NCBI GenBank assembly: GCA_018304105.1
Contig: JAGVWX010000015.1
Span: 1 to 64,000 of the forward strand
Reading direction: 5' to 3'
Length of the DNA stretch: 64,000 bases
DNA from: Candidatus Pacearchaeota archaeon
Lineage (GTDB): Archaea > Nanobdellota > Nanobdellia > Pacearchaeales > GW2011-AR1
Part shown: positions 28,565 through 36,502 of the stretch, piece after piece
How positions within the stretch are numbered: position 1 is the first letter of the stretch
Layout of the letters: each line of letters begins with the position of its first letter
Notes under the pieces: model-generated
Told to the model about the DNA's origin: nothing
What the model saw: only the letters and a program-made list of their open reading frames with translations
The model's database searches: none
Made by a program: the position numbers and the translations under genes

Positions 28565-29040
28565 AAACTAAAAATTTTATGATGGCTATTTCAGAAATAA
28601 AAGAGAGGAATGAATTAGATTTGTCAGCAGGAGAAGACTTAAGCATTGCTTTAATGAACATTGTAAGTTTAGAAGAGCATTCTTTCTTTAGTTTTGTAAA
28701 AACGAAGGATGAAAAATTTCTTGAAATATTGGAAACATGCAGAGAATTAAGGAAGAGATTACTGGCTAAAATTGTAAACAAAGATGAAAGTGAGGCATGG
28801 TGTATGAGCAAGCATTTGCTGGCGTCAAGCATGAGATTATATGAGATTGGAAATAGGCTTTTGCATGAAAAAAAGATGGAAGAAGCAAAACAGTCCTATA
28901 CCGACGCGGCAGAACTCTATGCTTTGTTCTGGAAGTTAAATATCAACAATCCAAAAGAAGTTTCTATTTCCTACGAAAATAAAGAAAAGAAAAGTATCTT
29001 TTCAGGAATCAAAAAACTTTTGGAGTGTTGCAAGGAATGA
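28561..29040 (+). CDS. Hypothetical soluble helical protein
   Basis: 159 aa, overlaps both neighbours in the operon; C-terminal ECCKE. Confidence 0.65.
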   Translation: MKTKNFMMAISEIKERNELDLSAGEDLSIALMNIVSLEEHSFFSFVKTKDEKFLEILETCRELRKRLLAKIVNKDESEAWCMSKHLLASSMRLYEIGNRLLHEKKMEEAKQSYTDAAELYALFWKLNINNPKEVSISYENKEKKSIFSGIKKLLECCKE

Positions 29041-29495
29041 AAGCGCATCATTATAATTATTTATGGATAAGTATCTTCATACTTTCGATAATCGGAGCTT
29101 TTTTTATTCTTAATCTGGCTTATGCAAATCCCCTAGACCTTCCCAATTATGCATTTACAAAACCAGGAATAAAAGACGCGTATTCTTTTGCTAAACTCGA
29201 AGGAGATAAATTAACCGGCTTGCCTTGCAATTGCGGTTGTATGACTGATTCTGCTGGGCATGGTGGCAGATTACACTCAAGGGGATTGGTAGATTGTTTC
29301 ATGCAAGGAGATGTAAACAACGGCGGAGAATGGGACGCGCACGCAAGCGAATGCGGACTTTGTTATGAAGATGCACTCTATGCAAAGCAACTTTATGGCG
29401 AGGGTAAAACAAAAGATGAGATTAAATCTGCTTTGGAAGCAAAATATGCAACGCAAACAACAAGCAACAACACAGTATATGGGGAGATGAACTAA
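29025..29495 (+). CDS. PCYCGC-motif-like secreted protein
   Basis: Signal/TM, then LPCNCGCMTDSAGHGGRLHSRGLVDCFMQGDVNNGGEWDAHASECGLCYEDALYAKQLYGEG. Confidence 0.75.
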   Translation: MLQGMKAHHYNYLWISIFILSIIGAFFILNLAYANPLDLPNYAFTKPGIKDAYSFAKLEGDKLTGLPCNCGCMTDSAGHGGRLHSRGLVDCFMQGDVNNGGEWDAHASECGLCYEDALYAKQLYGEGKTKDEIKSALEAKYATQTTSNNTVYGEMN

Positions 29496-29496
29496 A

Positions 29497-29730
29497 ATGA
29501 ATCATGAAGAAAAAAATAATCATGGTACGAAGCATATGATTATGATGGCTTTAGCTTGCATTATTCCATTTGCCATTATACTTATACTTCCTTTTTTTGG
29601 TATCTTCAGTAAATGGACCGCGGTCGGCGCCATGGTCCTCATGATATTTCTTCATGCATTACTGATGAAAGATCATTTTTCAGGCCATGAAAAAGACAAA
29701 GGAGGCAAAAGTGAACTGCTGTCAAAATAA
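29497..29730 (+). CDS. DUF2933-like small membrane protein
   Basis: 77 aa, His-rich ends, two TM, LHALLMKDHFSGHEK. Confidence 0.65.
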   Translation: MNHEEKNNHGTKHMIMMALACIIPFAIILILPFFGIFSKWTAVGAMVLMIFLHALLMKDHFSGHEKDKGGKSELLSK

Positions 29731-29851
29731 TTCTTCTCCCCATAACAACAATCAAAAAGAAAAGAAGAACATATCTTGGAAAACAGTAATCATTGTAATA
29801 ATTATTCTGGGGATATTAATTATCAGTTCACTTGGAGCGATATACCACTAA
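29711..29851 (+). CDS. 46-aa single-TM protein with N-terminal CC (GTG start)
   Basis: AAAGGAGGCAAAA-GTG; MNCCQNNSSPHNNNQKEKKNISWKTVIIVIIILGILIISSLGAIYH*; absent from the ORF track. Confidence 0.6.
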   Translation: MNCCQNNSSPHNNNQKEKKNISWKTVIIVIIILGILIISSLGAIYH

Positions 29852-29852
29852 T

Positions 29853-30290
29853 ATGGGAATTAATGGAAAGGCTCTAGCGTATGGAATTTTAGCGGGACTA
29901 GGAATTTTAGCATTTTATATTTTTGTTCTTACATTGTTTCAGAGTTATGGATTCGCTTTATATGAATTTAAAAGATTATGGATTTGGCTTGTTCCTCTAG
30001 CTGCAGGATTTGGGACTCAAATTGGCTTGTACACTTCTATAAAACAGGATGCAGCTATGAACCGGGGTATCGCTGCATCTGGGACTATTTCTGGAGGGTC
30101 AATGCTTGTTTGTTGCACCCATTATTTATTAAACATAATTCCATTAATAGGCATAACCGCTTTGAGTACATTCAGCTCGTTCTTAATGGCTTATCAAAAA
30201 GCATTTTTCTCGATAGGGATTGCATCAAGTATAGCGGGAATTGCATTAATGCTATATCATAAAAGAAAAATGAAAGGAGGTCAATGCTAA
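29853..30290 (+). CDS. Multipass membrane protein with VCCTHY motif
   Basis: ATG at 29853 follows the small ORF stop; SGGSMLVCCTHYLLNIIPLIG; C-terminus KMKGGQC. Confidence 0.7.
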   Translation: MGINGKALAYGILAGLGILAFYIFVLTLFQSYGFALYEFKRLWIWLVPLAAGFGTQIGLYTSIKQDAAMNRGIAASGTISGGSMLVCCTHYLLNIIPLIGITALSTFSSFLMAYQKAFFSIGIASSIAGIALMLYHKRKMKGGQC

Positions 30291-30554
30291 ATGGAAGAGG
30301 CAAAAGATAAAATACATATTACTGGAAAGATGATTGCAGTAGTGTTTATTTTATTGCTATTAGTAGTCGGCACATTTGGAATGTTTCTTTTGAACGCCTC
30401 ACATGATGGTCCTAATTCTGCAGCTGCTCAGAGTAGCAGTACAGGAGATATTCCAGAGAAATGCAGGCTTCCTTCTGGACAAGATGTAAATTCATGGAAA
30501 GAGCATTTGGGACATCATGCAGAAACACAAGATTGTTTGAAGTATTTCAACTAA
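30291..30554 (+). CDS. Single-TM protein with His/Cys-containing extracytoplasmic tail
   Basis: 87 aa; PEKCRLPSGQDVNSWKEHLGHHAETQDCLKYFN. Confidence 0.65.
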   Translation: MEEAKDKIHITGKMIAVVFILLLLVVGTFGMFLLNASHDGPNSAAAQSSSTGDIPEKCRLPSGQDVNSWKEHLGHHAETQDCLKYFN

Positions 30555-30555
30555 A

Positions 30556-30771
30556 ATGGAAAAAGAAATCAACTTCATAATAAAGAAAGGAGTTTATTGC
30601 AGTTGGTGCGCTAATCTTATGAAGGCTGCTCTAAGGCAGCATTTTTCAGTCAAAGAGGTAGAAGTAGACATTCTAAACGGGAAAATTCACCTAACAACTT
30701 ACAAAAGAGTCAATCCTATCAGCATAATTGCTTTTTTAAAAAAGAGAGGTTACATTTTGAGTCAGCCTTAA
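30556..30771 (+). CDS. HMA-like heavy-metal-binding domain protein (CSWC)
   Basis: GVYCSWCANLMKAALRQHFSVKEVEVDILNGKIHLTT...ISIIAFLKKRGY. Confidence 0.8.
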   Translation: MEKEINFIIKKGVYCSWCANLMKAALRQHFSVKEVEVDILNGKIHLTTYKRVNPISIIAFLKKRGYILSQP

Positions 30772-30896
30772 GAAAAGTTCCATGGAAGATATTAAGTTTG
30801 GCAGAAAGATTTGACGGAGTAAACGTATACGAATTAACCAGGAAAAAATTCAGAGCCGTGCAATAACTTTTTATACACTCTTCCCTTTTCTAAAAA

Positions 30897-31577
30897 ATGT
30901 TAATCCTCGGAGTAGACGATGCAGGTCGCGGGCCTCTAATCGGCCCAATGATTCTCGCAGGCGTTCTCATAGACAAGAATCAGGAAGCCAAGCTAAAAAG
31001 AATGAACATCCGCGACTCAAAAATTGTTTCTCACCCCGAGCGCATTAAATTGTCAAAAGCTATAAAAGAAAATTCTTACGCCCATTTTGTAGCCAAGGCG
31101 TATCCAAAAGAAATTGACGAAGCGGTTGAATCGCACAGTTTAAACGTTTTGGAAGCAGTCAAAGCCGCTCAAATCATAAACGCAATAAACTTAAAGAAAT
31201 ATCAAAGAGAGACAATTAAAGTCATTCTGGATTGCCCGTCGATAAACATAACAAAATGGCAGGAAATTTTGATGAAATACATCCAGCACAAAGAAAACTT
31301 GCAAGTTGTCTGCGAGCACAAAGCTGACGCGAACCATGTTTCAGTCGGCGCTGCCTCAATCCTCGCAAAAGTAACCCGCGAAGAAGAAGTCACAGAAATA
31401 AAAAAGAAATACGGCGACATCGGTTCTGGCTATCCCGCAGACCCAGCCACTAAAGAATTCATAAAATCTCACGGCAAGGAATTAAAAGACTCTGGCATCT
31501 TCAGAAAATCCTGGGCAACCTGGAAAAACTTATTTCCCGAAGCAAAAAAAGGCCAGGTGACGCTGGATAAATTTTAG
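30897..31577 (+). CDS. rnhB: Ribonuclease HII
   Basis: MLILGVDDAGRGPLIGPMILAG, HKADANHVSVGAASILAKVTRE, GSGYPADPAT. Confidence 0.97.
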   Translation: MLILGVDDAGRGPLIGPMILAGVLIDKNQEAKLKRMNIRDSKIVSHPERIKLSKAIKENSYAHFVAKAYPKEIDEAVESHSLNVLEAVKAAQIINAINLKKYQRETIKVILDCPSINITKWQEILMKYIQHKENLQVVCEHKADANHVSVGAASILAKVTREEEVTEIKKKYGDIGSGYPADPATKEFIKSHGKELKDSGIFRKSWATWKNLFPEAKKGQVTLDKF

Positions 31578-31700
31578 ATATTGGTTAAAATCTGAGTTAA
31601 TCTTCTAAATAATATTTCTAACCTGTAATAATCGTTTAGTGTTTTATAATTATTACCTTCGTAATTATAATTATTTTGGCTATTTTTATCGATTTGTTAT

Positions 31701-32093
31701 TTAATGTTTGTTTGAATCAAAATATTCTTCTTCAAATTGAATATGTTTCCGAAATTTGTCAATCAGCATTCTTCCATCAGTATCTAAGGCAACTCTTATT
31801 TTTTCTTCATCGCCAGAACCAATTGCTTCCTGCAAAATCATCCAATGCCCCCGCAGTTCTCTGTGCTGTTCAACCAGCATCGTTTCCTCAGGAAATCCGC
31901 CTGCTCTGTTTTTCTCGGCAAATATTCTTTCCTCTCTCAGTTCGTGAGAGTTCCAGATAATCCCAAAATCATGCAAAAGATTTGCAATCGCTAAAGAATC
32001 AATTTCCTCTTCATCTAGAAAAGAACATATCTCGCTAAGAATATCAAAAATCTTTTCATGCTCTCTTCTAATAATATCTAAAGCTGACGACAC
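31701..32093 (-). CDS. Hemerythrin-like HHE domain protein
   Basis: REHEKIFDIL, HELREERIF, EQHRELRGH, FRKHIQFEEEYF. Confidence 0.88.
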   Translation of the reverse strand: MSSALDIIRREHEKIFDILSEICSFLDEEEIDSLAIANLLHDFGIIWNSHELREERIFAEKNRAGGFPEETMLVEQHRELRGHWMILQEAIGSGDEEKIRVALDTDGRMLIDKFRKHIQFEEEYFDSNKH

Positions 32094-32173
32094 TTTAACA
32101 TCAGTTAGTTACTTTTAAGTATATAATGTTTACGCTGTTAACATAATCAAACAGAAACCCTTTAAAACAACCA

Positions 32174-32695
32174 ATGTTTAACTCTGGTATGAAATTCAGT
32201 CTTCCAGTCAAAATTTTATTCCGCGGCCTTCTCGGCCTTGTGATTTTCATCATCTTCCTCGGAATCGCTAATTTTCTTGAGAGTTACATTTCGTATTCAT
32301 CTTATCATTCTTTCGTCAACATTTTAAATCAAGCGCTCTGGACAATCGTTTTACTCTCATTACTATTCCTAGCAGCAGACCTTTTCCGCGCATTTAAATT
32401 TCCATACAATCTTCCTTATCCAATTATCAATGCGTTCGCCTTCGTTTATCTAATCAGTTTTTTATTTGACTTGTTTCCTTTAATCATTATAGTCTCTGGT
32501 GTGGAAATTCCATGGAAACTTTCAGCAGTGAGAGCATTCACCACTCTGCTCGTTTTCTTTCTCACAATCTTTTCTGGTTACATTCACGTCTTCACTCATC
32601 GGCACGAACAGGAAAAAGTTAAAGAAGAAAAGGAAGAAAAGGAAGACACTGAAAAATCAGAAGAAAAAAAGAAGCCCGGCAAAAAGAAAAAATAA
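32174..32695 (+). CDS. Multipass membrane protein with K/E-rich tail
   Basis: 173 aa, four hydrophobic segments, EEKEEKEDTEKSEEKKKPGKKKK tail. Confidence 0.65.
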   Translation: MFNSGMKFSLPVKILFRGLLGLVIFIIFLGIANFLESYISYSSYHSFVNILNQALWTIVLLSLLFLAADLFRAFKFPYNLPYPIINAFAFVYLISFLFDLFPLIIIVSGVEIPWKLSAVRAFTTLLVFFLTIFSGYIHVFTHRHEQEKVKEEKEEKEDTEKSEEKKKPGKKKK

Positions 32696-32734
32696 CTTCG
32701 TAAACTTGATAAACCCCGTTTATTCCTAATAATC

Positions 32735-33127
32735 ATGAAAAAAGTATTAATAGTCGGACCATGTTACGCAGATGCGCAGTCCTTGAAGAAAAGTCTCGGC
32801 TCTGAATTTTCAACAAGCATCATGGATGTTACAAAGGCCGAAGAAGCCAAAAACATTCTTAGACAGAGAAAGATAGACCTGATTTTAATAAGCAAGTTTC
32901 TAGTCGGAGACAAAAGCCCAGGCATGGAATTTCTCAGCTACATCAAAGAAAACAACCCTGAGATTCCAGTCGTCTTGCTTACTCGATTCCCGGAGACACA
33001 AAAAGAAGCGCTTGAAAAAGGCGCCGCGGCATCATTCGACATGGATTTGCTAATCGGCTACATAAGGCCTTCAATGGTGCAGAAGAATGAAGAAGCGTTA
33101 AAGGTATTAAAGAAATATCTAAATTAA
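32735..33127 (+). CDS. Receiver-like domain protein (degenerate phosphoacceptor)
   Basis: Receiver-fold pattern KKVLIVGPCYADAQSLKKSL...IDLILISKFL...MEFLSYIKENNPEIPVVLLTRF...EKGAAASFDM. Confidence 0.65.
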   Translation: MKKVLIVGPCYADAQSLKKSLGSEFSTSIMDVTKAEEAKNILRQRKIDLILISKFLVGDKSPGMEFLSYIKENNPEIPVVLLTRFPETQKEALEKGAAASFDMDLLIGYIRPSMVQKNEEALKVLKKYLN

Positions 33128-33498
33128 ACCAGATACAATAAGGCCTCTAAATGTCCCAAATGTAATTTTAATGTGGGATGTGCAACAGTAGTTTAATTGT
33201 CGTCGTTATTATAATTTGGTGATTGTACATTTAACGGACCAACTTTTTGATAGTTATCGAGGATAAACCAACCAAAAATCTGTCTTGCAATAATGAGTGC
33301 GAACTTTCAATGTTTTTTCAAATTAAATAACAAACAACAATAAACTTTTACCGACGCTAAAAACCAATCTTCAAAATTCCTTTCTGTTTTCTGTTATTTC
33401 AGTCAGACAAATTTAGTGCGGAATTTAGCTAATCACCTATAATTATTTTGGCTATTTTATCCGTTTATCGTCTAATCATAAAGAATTCAATATCTAAA

Positions 33499-34134
33499 CT
33501 AATGTTTTTTCCTTCTGTATTCTACGTAAGAATAGGCTATCAAATAAATCGCAAACACGACAACCGGAACAATCACAAATAAAATTGCTTGGTCTCTGAA
33601 AACCAAGCCAAGCAATGTTATCAATGCAGCGACCTTGAACAATCTCGCCCCGACTTTGTGCGTCTTGTTCCAAACTCTTTCACTGCTCAAAGTCCAAGGA
33701 GTCCTAATTCCAATAAACCAGTTCATCTTTGCTTTTTCAAGCAAAAGCCCCATGAACCAGAAGAGAACAGTAAAAGCAGGTAGCAGAGCTATTCCAAAAT
33801 TAAATCTCCACCCCAGATTCCACCAAATCGAAAGAACATAAACATAGAAAAAGAAAACCACCATAACCAAAACTATTGCATCATAATAACCCTGAAATTT
33901 CTTTATGTTTTCCTTTCGGGGATCAATTCTCGGAATAAATAACATGACTAAAAAAAGGACGAGGGAAACAATTGGAATTGCAAATAACCCGCTAAATTTC
34001 GAGCTTGTTCCATCGGCTTGCCCCGCAGAATTCCAATGGCTGTCCAAAGTCGCAGGCATATTAGGGTAAAGGTAAAGCCCAACTACAAAAGAAAAGAATA
34101 CCAAAACTGCTGCAATTATTATTGCCGGCCTCAT
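33499..34134 (-). CDS. SdpI/DUF1648-like membrane protein
   Basis: NMPATLDSHWNSAGQADGTSSKF and NWFIGIRTPWTLSSERVWNKTHKVGARLF. Confidence 0.85.
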   Translation of the reverse strand: MRPAIIIAAVLVFFSFVVGLYLYPNMPATLDSHWNSAGQADGTSSKFSGLFAIPIVSLVLFLVMLFIPRIDPRKENIKKFQGYYDAIVLVMVVFFFYVYVLSIWWNLGWRFNFGIALLPAFTVLFWFMGLLLEKAKMNWFIGIRTPWTLSSERVWNKTHKVGARLFKVAALITLLGLVFRDQAILFVIVPVVVFAIYLIAYSYVEYRRKKH

Positions 34135-34180
34135 TTGCTAAGTCAAGTCAAACCAGGTTTTAAAGCTTGCTATTTATCGC

Positions 34181-34594
34181 TTACGCGCTCACTCTAACAA
34201 TTTCAGTTTCGTTAAGTTCTGGAACATATCTTCTAAACTCATTCTCCATATCTCCAGTCAATCGCTTAACACAGCCCACTATTCTTGCTCTGAATCTGTC
34301 CGACTTTACAGCGTCAACATAACGAAAAGCATCCGCCAATCCTTCTGCTCTAAAATGTAAGTCCTCTGATAAAACTCCTGGAAAATGCTCTTCTGAATAA
34401 CAAAAACTTCCTTGTGCGCTCTGTAATTGTTTTTTCTTGCGCTTCCTTATTTCTACCCAGAGCAAATAATCATATCTCTCGCCCCCCGGGCGCATTTGCA
34501 TTGCTATCTCTGCGGTTACTCCTTCTTCATCCCTGGTAAATTCAACACCCTTTCCCGCAAAGAACCTTTCAGCTCTTGACATTGTGTCATCCAT
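34181..34594 (-). CDS. Hypothetical protein
   Basis: 137-aa ORF, protein-like composition. Confidence 0.55.
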   Translation of the reverse strand: MDDTMSRAERFFAGKGVEFTRDEEGVTAEIAMQMRPGGERYDYLLWVEIRKRKKKQLQSAQGSFCYSEEHFPGVLSEDLHFRAEGLADAFRYVDAVKSDRFRARIVGCVKRLTGDMENEFRRYVPELNETEIVRVSA

Positions 34595-34679
34595 ATCTTT
34601 CCCTCCAAACCCCCGTTTAAAAGTCTTTTGATAATTGAGTTAACCAAAAATATAAATAACATCATTTATTCGGTTTGTC

Positions 34680-35126
34680 ATGCCAATTGCAAAGAAAGGA
34701 GACACCGTAACGGTCGAGTATGAAGGAAAGTTTGAAACTGGCGAGGTCTTTGATTCTACAAGCCATGGCGACCATTCTCATCCATTGACATTCACTCTTG
34801 GAAATTCTGAAGTCGTAAAAGGATTTGACAAGGCAGTTCTCGGAATGAAAAAAGGCGAAGAAAAAGAGTTCACAATTAAGCCGGAGGACGCTTACGGCCA
34901 TCCAAATCCAAAATTAATTCAGAAACTTCCAAGAACAAAACTTCCCAAAGACCAAGAACCAAAAATCGGATTAATTCTAATGCTTCGCTCCCAGCAAGGT
35001 CACCAAATTCCCGCAAGAATAATTGAAGTAGATGACAAAGAAATTACAATAGACCTAAATCACCCTCTTGCAGGCAAAACCCTCATTTTCAAGATAAAAC
35101 TTACAGAGATTAAGAGTTCTAGATAA
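34680..35126 (+). CDS. FKBP-type peptidyl-prolyl isomerase (SlyD-like)
   Basis: GDTVTVEYEGKFETGEVFDSTSHGDHSHPLTFTLGNSEVVKGFDKAVLGMKKGEEKEFTIKPEDAYG. Confidence 0.95.
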   Translation: MPIAKKGDTVTVEYEGKFETGEVFDSTSHGDHSHPLTFTLGNSEVVKGFDKAVLGMKKGEEKEFTIKPEDAYGHPNPKLIQKLPRTKLPKDQEPKIGLILMLRSQQGHQIPARIIEVDDKEITIDLNHPLAGKTLIFKIKLTEIKSSR

Positions 35127-35246
35127 ATCATTGGGCTGTTTATAATTCTAATGAATATATCTGCATAATAATTCTTACCCAAATCCCAACCTTAGTTATT
35201 AATAATATTTCTGCAAATCGAATCTATTTTTACGTCTATAGATAAA

Positions 35247-35648
35247 TTATTTCCGAGCAGGAAATCTTTGGACAAGTTTTTCTATCGCAGTTTCTGAAAG
35301 CCTGTAACCGTTTCCATTCTCTGTAACCAAAAAGCTATCATTAGCCATCTCATTCAGCCATATTCTCCCACGAACTTTTCCTTGCTCTTCAGTAAGTATA
35401 CCCACCCATTCTGTAAGAACAGCAGACAAATCTCTTTCAGGCAACGCGGCCCATTTCCCGACTTTCTGTCCCACGGCAACAAATCTCCCTGCAATTATCT
35501 CTCGCCTGAAGCCGCCAAACGCACCAGCATAAGCAGGACCATCTGTGTTTTTAACAACCCCTGCACTCGCATTTTCCGGCGGCATTATATCATTCGGCGT
35601 ATATGTGTATCCCAATAAAAAATCACAAATTTCTCTCTTAATAAACAT
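35247..35648 (-). CDS. Hypothetical protein
   Basis: 133-aa ORF. Confidence 0.5.
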   Translation of the reverse strand: MFIKREICDFLLGYTYTPNDIMPPENASAGVVKNTDGPAYAGAFGGFRREIIAGRFVAVGQKVGKWAALPERDLSAVLTEWVGILTEEQGKVRGRIWLNEMANDSFLVTENGNGYRLSETAIEKLVQRFPARK

Positions 35649-35666
35649 TGTCGTTCAAAAATTCAG

Positions 35667-36056
35667 TCACGATTTCTTCTCCGCGCCTACCCAGAACAAA
35701 ACTCCAATCAGAAAAACAGGAAGGGAAATAAGGGTGAAAGTCATTCCATCTTTGTAAGTGTTAAAGAAAAGCGTAAAGATAATTCCTAAAACAATAAACA
35801 AAGGTCCCCCGATTCTTTCGCACTTCCACGAAACAACCAGAAGCACAAAAAGAATTATTGAAGGAATTAAATGAATAATCAAGCTTAAAAAAACTTCCAG
35901 AAAATTTCCCCCGCTACTAAAAACATCCAGCGCAATAACGCTCATAAAAAATATAAACAATACCGCAAGAATTCTCGCAGCCCAGCAAGTCCGTCCATTT
36001 CGGACAACTAATTCCTCTACAATCCTTGCTCTTCTCGCCCCCTTTTTCATTCCCAT
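35667..36056 (-). CDS. Multipass membrane protein
   Basis: 129-aa ORF with TM segments. Confidence 0.55.
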   Translation of the reverse strand: MGMKKGARRARIVEELVVRNGRTCWAARILAVLFIFFMSVIALDVFSSGGNFLEVFLSLIIHLIPSIILFVLLVVSWKCERIGGPLFIVLGIIFTLFFNTYKDGMTFTLISLPVFLIGVLFWVGAEKKS

Positions 36057-36133
36057 ACTCCTATCAACTTGAATGGAAAGCGTGGGAAATTTATTTCACT
36101 CTTTTTCATCTTAATGCCACTCAAATCCAATTT

Positions 36134-36502
36134 TTAAGTTTTGTTATTTTCCTCAGCGTTTCTTCTCCCGCTCAAACCCCTCAGCAAAGCCGCAATAGGA
36201 ACAGCCAAAACAAAAAGGATGATAGTGACCATCCAGATTGTTTTCCATTGGACAATTTCTCCAGAAAAAACATTTACAATTCCAACAAGGCCAGCAAGCA
36301 AAAATATCACAGTCGTAACTAAATACCTATATCTTGAAGTAATTTTATGGTTCCAATAATTTAAGCCGGCAAAAGCAAAGAAGAAAACAATCCAGATTAC
36401 ATTTCTAGTAGCAACGTCAAAATAAAATCCCCCAAGGAAAAAAATGACCGCCGCAAACGCAATAATTGCCCCGAACTTTCCTCTAAATAAATCATCTGCC
36501 AT
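36134..36502 (-). CDS. Multipass membrane protein
   Basis: 122-aa ORF overlapping the SMC stop region. Confidence 0.55.
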   Translation of the reverse strand: MADDLFRGKFGAIIAFAAVIFFLGGFYFDVATRNVIWIVFFFAFAGLNYWNHKITSRYRYLVTTVIFLLAGLVGIVNVFSGEIVQWKTIWMVTIILFVLAVPIAALLRGLSGRRNAEENNKT

